64,000 nt of DNA from Sapria himalayana (GCA_029783825.1 JAREIK010005489.1:1-64000); one strand, 5' to 3'; counted from the first letter of the stretch, positions 10,658 through 21,984 are shown. Numbers and translations are program-made. The notes: generated by a model not told the origin, from the sequence alone.

Positions 10658-11976
10658 TGGTCCTTGTTCGTTGTGTATCTGTAGCATAGCTTGATCCAAC
10701 TTACTAGCCGTCTAGACTAAATTTGGTTCGAGTTTTATGCTTGACATGGGTCATGTTGGGTTTTGGGGTGGTGCTTGTGAGACTGTGATTTGAGCATACA
10801 TGATAGCTACAAAAAATGTCATGGGTTAGGTGTAATAAGGGTGAGCATGTGATTTGCCTTCTGACACATGACCTACCTTGAACCATGCTTTCTTTAATGC
10901 AACAACTATGCAACCATTCCATTGAATGTTGTAAGTGGGTGGAATCCAACATTGGATTTTGTTTGGTTTGGTAAAAAAATTATACAATTCTCCTAAAATT
11001 AGTTGTTAAGGTTAGAACACTAAGCTTAGATAAAATAAAAAGTAAGCTGAAAACTATTTAAGATTTATATAAAAATGTATAATGACTAATTTATAATTTG
11101 GATATAAATTATAATAATAGTTTTTATATATTCATTATAATATTAATTTATTAATATAATTTATAAAATAATATCCTATTTTATTATATCTTTTCTTTAG
11201 AGAAAATTAAATATTTAAAAAATATATATATTTATAACTACATAAATAATAAAAATGTATGATTTTTAAAAATAAAAAATAGAGATATATTATATATTTC
11301 ATCTCCTAAAATAGATATATAAATAAAAAAAATTTAAAATTTTATATACAAAAATTGTTTAGGTGTGATCTATTTGAGTCGAGTTGCTAGTTTGTCGACT
11401 AAACTAGTTAACATTTTTAGTCATGCTCGAACTCGAATTGATCTTACACAAGTTGAGTTTTGATCAAATTTTAATTGAGTTGAGTCCGAGTAGCTTGTGA
11501 GTTGTCTCATCTCATTAGCACCTAAAGTTATAACCAAAAATTAATTAATTGATTGATAATATTCAAAAATGCGAATCTATTCCATAATGGAACATGATAA
11601 TATTTTGGGTGGCTAAATATATTTTTCTTGATTACTCTAATATTTATAAATGATTTTTGATTCATTGAATATTCTTGAGTGTTAATTTTTTTCTAAGTAT
11701 CACAATAAGATGGTGACAGTCAAATTGTTATTTATCCCATAATTTTCATAGAGGAAGTTTTTGGACAGTCATTTAAGACCTTCCTCATGAAAGAAGATAT
11801 GGATATCATAATATCATCAACAGAGGTATCATTTAATTGCCTTATGTTCTATATATGGTAAGAGAAACATTTAATTTGTTTTTCATATATTTTAATTATC
11901 TTATTTATCCTTTAATTTTTCATAATGAGAATTGTTTTTAATATTAGTTAAATTAAAATATTAAAACTTTTATATA
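10658..11976. other. CACTA2 interior, no gene recognised
   Basis: The first 300 bp are mixed-composition sequence without a convincing open frame, followed by about 400 bp of very AT-rich sequence. At about 11360-11515 there is a run of TCGAGTT/AACTCGA-type motifs (GAGTCGAGTTGC, CTCGAACTCGAATTG) that resembles the terminal region of another plant DNA transposon. Boundaries and a second end could not be found. Confidence 0.4.
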
Positions 11977-12790
11977 TTGTGTCAAATTAAATCAGACACT
12001 TGCATACAAAGATGGTTGATGCTAAAGGCAGAGCGATTTACTTTTGTAAATCCAACATTGGTTTCCAAAGTTGGATTGGGAGAAGCAAGCAAAAAAATTA
12101 GGTCAAGTGTTATAGCAAATCGGTTGATGAATGCAAATAATGCAGATTTTGTTTTTATTCCATATAACTCAGGGTAAGTTATTTAACATAAGTAAGATTA
12201 TAAGTATGCATATTTATCAAATTATAAATGTTATGTTGTTACACTAATGTTAATTGTGTAGTTGTCATTGGGTATTGGTGGTACTTGACATAATGACTTT
12301 GATCACCTATTACCTTGATTCCTTGCATCATCAACCTTCGGATGATCTTAAAGACATTGTTAATATGTAAGTTTTTCCCTTCTTATTATAGAATGAAGCA
12401 TTTATTGGTAACAACATTTTTTTTTCTTACTGTATGGCTCAAAGAAATCTTCACTTTAAAAAACATACCTCATCAAAAATTTTATGCAATAATTGATAAA
12501 TCTCATGCTTTATATTTTATTCATTACTACTAACTCTATTTTTGTTGTTGTTAAATTTATTTAATCGTATATGTCAATTGTTATATAAATTATTTGTATA
12601 ATATGTTGTTATCATTCCTATTTTTTTTCCAATGCTCTATAATATATTTTTTTCAACAAGTATAAGTATTTATTGTTCAACTTTTTGTATGCAGGTTACC
12701 TTATTTAGAAATTAATTATCAACTTTGTTAGGCTAGTAGGAACCAGTTTTATGGAGATAAGGAACAATTGTGTTGCATTTATCAAAAATT
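11977..12790 (+). pseudogene. Ulp1-like (C48) cysteine protease domain remnant of a plant transposon protein
   Basis: Three exon-like blocks can be joined by consensus splice sites. Block 1 (to 12173) encodes a region with FTFVNPTLVSKVG and ends DFVFIPYNSG at a GTAAGT. Block 2 (12262-12366) continues with CHWVLVVLD and then YYLDSLHHQPSDDLKDIV. Block 3 (from 12695) resembles the following helix (NQFYGDKEQ) but contains a stop. The His in HW and the Asp in YLDSL match the catalytic pair of Ulp1/SENP-type proteases (C48). The catalytic Cys region was not recognised, so the protease should be inactive. Such domains occur in plant CACTA and Mutator-like element proteins, consistent with its position inside CACTA2. 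Not the host SUMO protease itself, judging by context. Confidence 0.7.
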
Positions 12791-13053
12791 TTGAATTTAA
12801 TTTAAGAAATGAATGTTGAAATTGTGTTATATATTTTTTTGATTTGTAAGAAGTCTGAGTTCCCCATTATACTTGAAAACTATATTCTTGGTATGGATTA
12901 TAATGAATATTGTTCTTATGTGCATGCAGTACTACAATAACATGTGAAAATATATTTATAATAATTATTAAATTTAAATTTATTTAAATCATAATCTTCT
13001 TTGACGCTTTTACTAAGCATCATAGTATTAAAAAAATTTATGATAGCTACAAT

Positions 13054-13191
13054 ATATAATGACGTTTTTTTTGCAGTGCCATTGAATCATACCTTGACGC
13101 TAAAATAAAGCATCATTGTTAATAAAAATGACACTTTATTTTAGCGTCAAGGTATGATTCAACGACACTGCAAAAAAAACGTCATTATATG
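13054..13191. repeat. Long near-perfect hairpin in CACTA2 right subterminal region
   Basis: The left arm (starting AATGACGTTTTTTTTGCAGT at 13059) is mirrored by a right arm ending in AAAAAAAACGTCATT at 13186, with arms of about 60 nt, few mismatches and a short loop near 13118-13126. Both arms contain the GACGCTAAAATAAAG subterminal motif, so the hairpin is an inverted pair of subterminal units. Confidence 0.85.
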
Positions 13192-13297
13192 TATAGACTT
13201 TTTATGTCATGCTAGCGGATGATGCTATCGATAAGCGACATTATATATATATAATGATGCTTTTAAAGCATCATTGATTATGGTTTTTATTGTAGTG

Positions 13298-14050
13298 ATA
13301 GCTATTTTAATTTCATAACTAATTTTAGAATTTACTTTTTTAAAAAAAAATTTAATTAAATAATTTAATATTTTTATATTAAATTCAATAAAAACAGAAA
13401 CTATAAATGAAAATTTATAATTAAAAAAATTATTTAATAACTTATTCTAATACAATATTTTACATAATTAATTAAAAAAAATAACAAAATTTTATTACAT
13501 CTTATTCATCAATGTATCTACCAACAGAGCATAAAGTGCAATCTATCCATGCATTAACGTTGCTTTCTCTCCCTCTACTCCTCCGATCACCAACTTTCTG
13601 CTGCGAAAAAGTTGTCCGAATCACGGTGCATCATGTCTAGTGAAAAATCTCTTCACTTATACAAACTTCGTATGGAGAACAATGTGGTACCATATATGTA
13701 AGAAATTTAAACTACTCAATCAAATCAAAATAAATAAATAAAACTATGTTTTTATAAATATATAATACTATAGTATATGTGTACATATATTCTATCATTT
13801 CACTCGTACATATATTATTGTAGTATATGTATATATAAAGTGCATTATTATGTGTACATATATATTGAGTACATATATACTCAGTATATATGTACATAAA
13901 ATACTACAATATTATACATACGTATATATAGAGTATATACATACGTATATACCACATTTGTTGATGTTGCTACTGCCACTGCCATCTCTACTGCCAGTGC
14001 CTCTGCTGTCCCACTTTCATTACTGCCACCACTACTACTGTTGATAATAA
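13298..14050. repeat. Element A interior: AT-rich block, palindromic AT cluster and short ACT/GCC trinucleotide run
   Basis: After the ATA duplication the family interior resumes. It contains the TGTATCTACCAACAGAGCAT block (seen in E, B and D in variant form), a CTCCGATCACCAACTTTCTG block shared with B, and palindromic TATATACTCAGTATATATG-type repeats (about 13780-13950). A short trinucleotide run (GCTACTGCCACTGCC, 13966-14042) follows. No gene here. Confidence 0.7.
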
Positions 14051-14440
14051 AAGTAGGGCGAGTGATGATGCTAGACTGATGAACTTGAGATTGAGCGAGT
14101 TTTTGACAAGGTGGCGAGTAGCCTCTCCCAAAATAGGACCTGATTTCCTCCTGGACCAGAATTACAGGACACTACATCATCATCATCATCATCGTCATCA
14201 TTCTAAGACCTAGTATAATTAGAACCAATCATTGCAGAACCTAGAGCAAAAAAACTTATTTACTTATATGTCTAGCTGGCCTGGACCAGAAATATCTTAA
14301 TCTCACAACTTTAAAAAAAGTTTAATATCCGGGGCTTTTATTACTTATACCTGTGAGCAATGGATGATGATGACCAGACCAGCCTGAGCAATTATATATT
14401 CAATAGTATGTATGTGTGTAAATGGGTGTTTACGTATGAC
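14051..14440. other. Unrecognised insert in element A
   Basis: This mixed-composition stretch, with a CATCAT run near 14175-14200 and two GGCCTGGACCAGA-like segments, has no counterpart in elements B or D. It may be a captured or inserted fragment. No reading frame or domain could be identified. Confidence 0.4.
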
Positions 14441-14860
14441 AATATATACACATATACAAATAAATATATGCACCCACTTATGTATTTACTTGGTATATAT
14501 GTACGTATATACTAAAATATAAAAGTACGTATATACAGAGTATATATGTACATATACTACAGTATAAATTACATATATAGCGAGTATATACATACGCATA
14601 TACTATAGTATATATATATGTATATACTAAGTATATACATACAAATATATTCAATATATACGAAAACATTTACTGAGTATATATATACAAATATACTAAG
14701 TATATATAAACATATATACTCAGGATATACATATTTATATAATCAATATATACATAGATATATACTAAGTATATACATACATTTATACCAAGTATATATG
14801 TACGTACATATAACATACTAAAGTATTATATGTATGTATATATAATCACATAGCCTTAGA
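14441..14860. repeat. Palindromic AT-rich tandem cluster of element A
   Basis: Units of about 24 bp built around TATATACTGAGTATATATG and GTACGTATATAC repeat about 15 times. Each unit is itself an imperfect palindrome. Related clusters are present in B (about 23100-23270 and 24470-24665) and D (about 62835-63240) at the corresponding place, between the left end and the Ptta gene. Confidence 0.85.
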
Positions 14861-15736
14861 TGACACACACACTTGTACATTCATACAAATACACAGACCA
14901 TAAATGACAACAAAAGAAAATATTATAGGACTTTAAAAATACGCATATAGGTCTCTTAGGCATGGTCAGCATTTCTAGTTCTTTTCCTCTGTTACTCCAC
15001 GTAGATAGAAAACTTTGTAACACATGCACATAGTGCATAACATACTACATTTACAAACCAATAACTGATATCAAGCAGTCACTTATCTAAACTGCGACGA
15101 CGCTTATTTACACAAAATAAGAATGTCAAAAACAAACCTGTGTTTGCGTGGAATTAATTTTTTTGGTTCATCTCACAACTTTAGAAGCTAAGGTGTTGAT
15201 CCCAGCACCATGGAGGACCAGCCAAGGCTTTTACATACCTATAATAGGCTAAAACTCTACACAAAAAATTCGGGGACACAAACATATTCACAGATAAATA
15301 AAAATAGTTATTATAGACATGAACAAATACAAATTAAAGTTGATAGTCATACAGCTCCAACAAAAATCTAAAAGATGTCCATCAATGATGTTTAGAGAGA
15401 AAGAGAGTGCAAAAATAAAATGTTTTATGAATAATGAAGATAATAGGAGCTAGGACTCCTTTTGATCAAGCTGAAATCGGTAAATATGGGACCAATGCAT
15501 TGGAAGGATAGTGGCAATGTCTGAATGCTTTGAATCAGAATTTTTTCGTGCATCTCACATAATGTGTCCTACAAAGATTCATTATTAAGTTAATCGGCAA
15601 CTAAAAGAAGAAAACTAGAATAAAAAAATTGAAACCTACAAAAAATCTCATTATGTTTTGATACACATAAACAAAAATCAATAACAGTTTAGAAATAATT
15701 CTCATACGAAATCATTTTCACAATTAGTAGGGAAAG
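14861..15736. other. Conserved non-coding segment downstream of Ptta in element A
   Basis: The segment includes CATACCTATAATAGGCTAAA near 15234, TCATCTCACAACTTTAGAAG and a GATGTCCATCAATGATG block. Each has a clear counterpart in D (62000-62835, opposite orientation) and B (25000-25518). It lies 3' of the Ptta reading frame, so it is probably the 3' untranslated and left interior region of the element. Confidence 0.55.
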
Positions 15737-17646
15737 TTAGCCTCTCCTATGAGGTTTCACAGTTGGATCTCGGAATGCTATTTGTTGCACCAATGCCACT
15801 AACTGTGTCTTCATATAGGACATCTACTGTTGCATTACATTCTTAATTTCTTTCATCTCATCATTCATTTCTTTAATTTCTTGTATTTCTTCCATCAAAT
15901 TAGTATACTGCTCATCCTTATGTTCTTTAATTTCATATATTTCGTCTTTCAAATGAGATATCTGCTCATCCTTCTTTTTCATTTCATTCTCCATAACTAC
16001 AATATATTCATTTGTTTCCATTGCTTGTTGTTCGACCGCCTCATCCACCATTGCTGAGACAGATGAAATAGAAGCTTGACTGCTACAACAAAATGTAACT
16101 CCCTTCAAGCCGATGATGTACACTCCCTGCTTCTTACGACCTCTTATAGTCTCCAAATAAATAGGATCATAATCAAATGGTTGAATATCCAAAGAACCCT
16201 CAACTTGCTGATGAGTAGCTGTCACACATTCCTCCATTAGTTCCTGAGATAAAATAGAGAAAAATACTATTCTAGATATACATAAAATAAAATAAATCTT
16301 TTGCATTCCAAACAAATTTCAAGATGTATTATAGCATTATAAAATTTTATTAATATAATAGATTCTTAAAGCAATCATATGAGCCTTGTTGTTAACAAAC
16401 TGACCATCCACTTTCTTCACATGCATCATCCTGAAAATCTCAAAAAAATTAGGATCTCGACCTAATTCTATTTCCTAGAATATGAATTTATTAAGTCATT
16501 AAAAAACAATGATCAAAAAATGTAACAAAAATTATAAAACCATGTAGAGATTTGAATTATTGGACTATTAGGACAACCACTAAATATATAAATGTTTAAA
16601 TTTTTAAAATTGTACCAAATCTCGAGAGTGCTCAATGCTCGACTTTGACCCTCCTGTGTCTCGACAGATTCCTAATACCTAGTCCAGCAGCCTCACTTCG
16701 TCAATTTTTGCGAGCAATATCTAATTTTTTTTTCACATCTGGCTCCTCCCAATACTTAAGCCACTCAAGCCAGTCATCCTTAGATATAAAATCAGGTATT
16801 TCTTTCATATTCTTCAATTTATGGACAAAATTAGAATACTATTGTGCAGCTTTGATCTCCCATAATGATTTTATCCTTCCATCAAATTTGAGTGCCCATG
16901 TATACTAATTCTTTATTTAGAAAAATCACAAAAGAATTTATATTACTAATAACATAATTATTTACTGCTTGAATAATAGCCAACATAATAGTTAAGTAAT
17001 TAGATACTTATTTTTCAATGCTTTTGTTTTGTTATTTTTACATGAAAGTCATTAAAATAAATGCTTTTGTCGATTCAGAAACTTTCTTCCAGGAGAATGC
17101 TTTAGATCAACCATTTTTTTCAAAGACTTTGTAATTATATCTAATACTTGTGTGGTGGAATAAAACTGTACAAATAAATAAATAACATTGAAAACAAGCA
17201 AATCATAAAAATATAAAAATACCACTTATGGTAACATCAAAATTTTTTTTTCAAGTCATATTTACATATTTATTTTACCTCTAATCCATAATCTCAATTA
17301 CTAAAATTGCACTGACAGTAGAGGAAGGCACAACATTTGATGATGCCATTGGTTTTGTAAATGGGGTAACTATCGGTATAAAATGTGGTGTAGAAGATAG
17401 AGATGGATCAAAAGTGTGTGCAGGAAGCATTATGGGTGGTGGGTTTATATCTGATAAAGGTGATAGCAGAGGTATCAATGATGGTGATGGTGATAGAAAT
17501 AAAAATGGTGATTGTAAAGTTGAAGTCTAGATATGGTGGGTATGAGATGGTACTGATTTTGCAACATGATGTAACATATTAGATGAATTTGGTTCATTTC
17601 TACGTCCACGTCCACCTTCACCACATCCGCGTCCTTTAGACACCAT
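15737..17646 (-). pseudogene. Ptta/En/Spm-type plant transposase (Transposase_24-like), element A copy
   Basis: The start codon at 17646 opens a basic Gly/Arg-rich N-terminus (MVSKGRGCGEGG...), followed by a Ser/Pro-rich stretch (ISPP... HTFDPSLSST near 17281-17478). Then come degenerate blocks with the family motifs for the WE-K and G-S regions, and an exon (15824-16315) encoding EECVTATHQQVEG and YDPIYLETIRGRKKQGVY. The C-terminus is a long Glu/Lys-rich coiled coil (KKKDEQISHLKDEIYEIKEH). The layout needs several introns and carries stops. Members of this family are the accessory DNA-binding proteins of CACTA elements, thought to bind subterminal repeats. The gene ends with an AFRDPTVKP tail near 15760. 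Inactive in this copy. Confidence 0.8.
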
Positions 17647-17786
17647 CTGTTATACAAAATAAAACATAGAATAAATAATAGAGATATGATGAAAAAGCAT
17701 GTATTTTAGAATAAAACACACCGATAGATTTCAACAAAATATAGAAAGTCTTTGATAGTTTAATATTATAATAAAATTATAACAGT

Positions 17787-17960
17787 TTAATTATCGGCAT
17801 CACTGTCATCCTCCTACAGATCTTCTGATATTTTGTCTGATTCCGATAGAAGTTCGAACTCATCTTCAGATAGAAATTGATCATCTTCAATTTTTATTAT
17901 GCCACCATGAGTCACATAAATTTTCTATATCTTCATCTACATGCATAGGATCAATTTTTA
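17787..17960 (-). pseudogene. 3' remnant of TNP2-like transposase in element A
   Basis: The minus strand encodes the acidic C-terminal tail also found in B (27608-27780) and D (59740-59915), including DDQFLSEDEFELLSES and SEDL. Upstream of it the sequence jumps directly to the region that in B lies 5' of the TNP2 start (near 31345). About 3.5 kb of TNP2 has therefore been removed, making A an internal-deletion derivative. Confidence 0.75.
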
Positions 17961-18059
17961 CACGATAAAGTTTATAGATATCATGGTAATACTAGATAAA
18001 TATAGCAAAAATGATAATGAACAAGAAAGGACAACAAAAATGAAACACATTTAAAGAAT

Positions 18060-18167
18060 CAAGGGGGAGAGGGAGAGAGTGAGAGAGGGTGGGAGAGAGA
18101 GAGAGGCAGAGAAATGGAGAGATGGGGAGAGGGAGAGAGGAGAGAGAGAGAGAGAGAGAAAGGGGAA

Positions 18168-18204
<37 letters not shown>

Positions 18205-18535
18205 AAGGGGAGAGGGAGAGAGAGGGAGAGAGAGAAAGGGTGGAGAGAGGGGGAGAGAGAGAGGAGAGGGAGAGAGGGAGAGAGCGAGGAAAGGGGGGAG
18301 ACAGGGGGAGAGAAATGGAAAAAGGGAGAGAGGGAGATAGAGAGAGAGGGAGAGAGAGAGGGAGAGAGAGGGGGGAGAGAGGGGGAGAGAGAGAGAGAGA
18401 GAGAGAGAGAAGAACAAGGAAGAAAGGAGAGTGAGAAAGAAAATAACAATAGAGTTAGAGTGACATAGAAAAAAAAGAGGAAGAGAGTGACATGAAAAGA
18501 ATTAAAGTGAGAGAGTGAGAGAGAGACAAAGAATG
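18060..18535. repeat. GA-rich (polypurine) tract of element A
   Basis: About 470 bp of almost uninterrupted G and A (GAGAGAGA, GGGAGAGAG). On the coding strand of the family it reads CT. It occupies the same place as the tracts in B and D, just 5' of the TNP2 position. The long Arg/Glu and Ser/Leu open frames on the two strands are artefacts of composition. Confidence 0.9.
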
Positions 18536-19718
18536 TAGTGTTAGAATGATGAATTACATAAAAGAAAACAAAATTTATTCAGTACAACCCTATTAAATAT
18601 TACATCTTTTGTCATACATAAGTTCATATATGAGCCTGAGACCCAAGGGTTGGGATCAGGTAAGAGTACGATCCTTATTTGTTTTATACCATATATGAGT
18701 GTGACCAACGGACATTCTCATGCTATGTGCTTACTTATAGTTGATATTATATCTTTTGTCATTTAATTTCAAGTTAGTGCAACAAATTGGTATTATCACA
18801 TATAAAATTATGTGTTAGTATACATATAGTATATGTAGTTATAAAAAGTTACATATAGTTAAACATATAGTTATATATAGATATATGCATACAAGTAGTA
18901 ATAAGTAGATATACATAAATGTATACAGAGTTATAAACAATTATATAAATTTGCATATATGTATACATAATTATAAATAAAGTGATATTTATTTATATAA
19001 AATTTTTTAAAGTTATACAAATATTTATATATAGTTATATACATATAGTTAAACATTATATTGTATGTTTTTATACAATATAACAATAGAGATAGAGTGA
19101 CATAGAAAAAAAGAGAGGAAGAGAGTGACACGAAAAGAATTAAAGAGAGAGAGAGACACACAAAGAATGTTGTGTTAGAATGAGGAATTACATAAAAGAA
19201 AACAAAATTTATTAGTACAAACCTATTAAATATTACATCTTTTGTCATACATAAGTTCATATACGAGCCTGAGACCCAAGTGTTGGGATCAGGTAAGAGT
19301 ACGATCCTTATTTGTTTTATACCATATATGAGTGTGACCAACGGACATTCTCATGCTATGTGCTTACTTATAGTTGATATTATATCTTTTGTCATTTAAT
19401 TTCAAGTTAGTGCAACCAATTGGTATTATCACATATAAAATTATGTGTTAGTATAAATATAGTAAATGCAGTTCTAAAAAGTTACATATAGTTAAACAGA
19501 TAGTTATATATAGATATATTCATACAAGTAGTAATAAGTAGATATACATAAATGTATACAAAGTTATAAACAATTATATAGATTTGCATATATGTATACA
19601 TAATTATAAATAAAGTGATATTTATTTATATAAAGTTTTTTAAAGTTATACAAATATTTATATATAGTTATATACATATAGTTAAACATTATATTGTATG
19701 TTTTTATACATATAATTA
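18445..19718. repeat. Tandem duplication of about 635 bp in element A
   Basis: The sequence starting AACAATAGAG at 18445 restarts at 19082 with the same order of blocks: GA-rich piece, TATTACATCTTTTGTCATAC, CCCAAG.GTTGGGATCAGG, CTCATGCTATGTGCTTAC, then AT-rich repeats. The two units are highly similar, with substitutions and small indels. B and D carry a single unit (B about 31760-32040; D about 55260-55620, inverted). Confidence 0.85.
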
Positions 19719-21052
19719 TAAATATAGTTACATGTGGTTATACATATAGTTACACGTATAGTTAAACATACATTTATACATGTATGTATATACATTCTTT
19801 CATATACTTTCATATAATTATACATATAATTATGTATAGGTATGGATATACTAAAATACATTTTTTATACTAATATATAAAAATGTATATTAAATATATG
19901 TTGTAAATTATATATTTAAATATAGTTATGTATAAATTTTGTATAGTTATACATATAGTAAGATAGAATTTGTTATAGTTATGTGTTATTATACATATAA
20001 TATGTATAGTTTTAAAAATTATATATCATTAAACATTTAGTTATATATATTCATACGAGTAGTTATATTTAGTTTTACAAAAATATAAACAAAGTTATAA
20101 AATAAATATATAGATTTAAATATACATATACATATATGAATATATAGTTAAAAATATAGTTATATTTAATTATATAAAGTTTTATTTAGTTTTACTAATA
20201 TTTATATATAGTTATACACATATAGTTAAACATAATGTTGTATGTTGTTATACATGTAATTATAAATATAGTTACATGTGGTTATACATATAGCTACACA
20301 TAGTTATACTTATATTTATACATGTAGGTATATATATTTATTCATATAATTTTATATATTTATACATATAGGTATGTATAGGTATATATAAAGTAAAATA
20401 CATTTTTATTTACTAATATATACAAATGTATATTAAATATATGTTCTAAATTATATATTTAAATATAGTTACATATAAAGCCTTTATAGTTATACATATA
20501 TTAAGATACAATTATTTATAGTTATATGTTATTATACATATAGTATATATAGCTATAAGTATTTTTATATAGTTAAACATATAGGTATATATAAATTTAT
20601 TCATACAATTAGTTATACATAAATATATACAAATATAATTAAATATATAGATTTACATAAATATATACATAGTTACAAATAGAGTTATATTTAATTATAT
20701 AAAGTGTTATATAGTTATACAAATATTTATATATAGTTATACACATATAGTTAAACATAATTTTCTATGTTGTTATATATGTAATTATAAATATAGTTAC
20801 ATGTGGTTATACTTATAGTTACACATATAGTTATACTTATATTTATACATATAGGTATATATATTTTTTTATATAATTTTATATATGTATACATATAGTT
20901 ATCTATAGGTATATATAAGGTAAAATACATTTTTATATACTAATATATAAAAATATATATTAAATATATGTTGTTAATTATATTTTTAAATATAGTTATA
21001 TATAATATTTTATTGTTATGCATATAGTCAAAGACAATTATTTATAGTTATA
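19690..21052. repeat. AT-rich tandem repeat, units of about 525-545 bp
   Basis: The anchor GTTACATGTG recurs at 19727, 20271 and 20796, each time followed by the same series (ATTTATACAT.TA.GTATATATAT, AATACATTTTT, TGTATATTAAATATATG, AAATATAGTTA). B has about one unit (anchor at 32092) and D has related units in reverse. The text is made almost entirely of TATAGTTATA variants. No gene. Confidence 0.8.
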
Positions 21053-21984
21053 AGTTCTTATACGTTTGGGATCCAATGGCAACAAAACATAGAACAGAAA
21101 ACAAACAAATTCGGCTTATAACAGATCAGAACAACGTAAATGTAGTCTTGAATTTCATGCATGCAATATATAAATATAAATACAATTTGAATTCCCCTAG
21201 AAACAGAAGATGTCATCCACATAACAGAACAAAACTCAAGAAAAATAGGCAAAGATTAGATCCACATCCAGGTATGCTAAAAAAGTTAGACTCATCCTAC
21301 TAAAATTGTTTATGACTTACTGGCAATGTAAATTGAAAGACAATAAAGACCCTCTTAGAGGCCCTCGCCACAGGTAGCACAGGTGCTCAGAATGTTCCAA
21401 TCGCATTGGAGAAGAGAGTGAAGTCCTAGCTTGTCAAAATAACAGCTGCATTCATCACATTAGAAAGATCGTGCTTATTGGAAAACACTAGAAAAACTAC
21501 ATCTCGAAGCTTTTCCTCATTTAGCATCCTATGCAACTCATCTATGGCTTCAACAACTTGATCTTTGTCATTCATGTCCACTAAAAATATGAGACCTTTG
21601 GTATTTTGGAAGTAATCCTTCCAAAAAGGGCAAATCTTGTCTTGACCCCCAACATCCCACACACTGAAATTAATGTTTTTGTATTCAAAAGTCTTTACAT
21701 TGAATACAATAATAGGAATTGTGGTGAAAATTTCACCAAGCTTTAACTTATACAGAAAGGTTGTATTTCCTCCAACATCAAGACCTAGCATCAAAATCCT
21801 CATCTCCTTGTTCGCAAATAGTCTGCTGATAGCTTTGTGAACGTAAATCTCATTTCTTCCACTAAATCTCAAATCCTTTGTCATATGGTAGTAAAGAGAT
21901 CTGATGAGAGAAAGAAACAGAATCATTAGACCTCAAGAGATGGTTACTAGAGAGGGAGGAGAACCTCTATATGTTTTAATACCT
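21053..21984 (-). mobile_element. Retroposed ARF cDNA insertion in element A
   Basis: A block of mixed composition, sharply set off from AT-rich repeats on both sides, holds a full ARF coding region with flanking untranslated sequence. The flanks are degenerate copies of the 13-bp duplication seen exactly in B: AGTTCTTATACGT at 21053-21065 and TGTTTTAATACCT at 21972-21984. The insertion of about 906 bp is homologous from end to end to 32338-33251 in B. Confidence 0.8.
21310..21853 (-). pseudogene. ADP-ribosylation factor (ARF1-type GTPase) intronless pseudogene, copy A
   Basis: The coding region runs from ATG at 21853 to TAA at 21310-21312, 544 nt against the 546 nt of a 181-residue ARF, with no intron. 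Visible motifs: the FTFTKL N-terminus, [16 protein letters not shown], switch region [15 protein letters not shown], switch [22 protein letters not shown], the guanine-base motif as NKHD (normally NKQD), and downstream in another frame [16 protein letters not shown] and IASKS. The P-loop reads GLDVGGNTT, with the essential Lys replaced by Asn. Frameshifts near the N-terminus and after NAAVI, plus an internal stop, break the gene. Host ARFs recruit coats to Golgi membranes; this copy cannot encode one. Plant ARF genes normally contain several introns, so this is a processed copy. Confidence 0.9.

Larger units (their letters stand above)
5543..13297 (+). mobile_element. CACTA2: CACTA-type element with 3-bp TSD, carrying an Ulp1-like remnant and a nested hAT
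   Basis: The left end begins CACTACAACAAAATAGC. The right end, reverse complemented, begins CACTACAATAAAAACC. Both sides are flanked by ATA (5540-5542 and 13298-13300), the 3-bp duplication expected for CACTA elements. Sequence on either side is continuous with element A. The subterminal motifs (GACGCTTT, AAAGCGTCATT) differ from those of A, B and D, so this is a separate family. The only recognisable coding matter of its own is an Ulp1-like exon set near 12 kb; no TNP2 transposase was seen, so it was probably mobilised in trans. The hAT element at 6899-10649 lies inside it. Confidence 0.85.

Noticed and set aside
15824..16057. Plus-strand Phe/Ile/His-rich open frame opposite the Ptta coiled coil (also 61627-61854 minus)
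   Set aside because: Antisense shadow of the Glu/Lys-rich coiled coil of Ptta.
17992..18468. Long Ser/Leu/Pro (minus) and Arg/Glu/Gly (plus) open frames
   Set aside because: Composition artefacts of the GA/CT tract; the same happens at 31333-31844 and 55471-56190.
21426..21926. Functional ARF gene from the 166-codon open frame
   Set aside because: The P-loop Lys is replaced by Asn, the true start is out of frame, and the C-terminus is cut by frameshift and stop.
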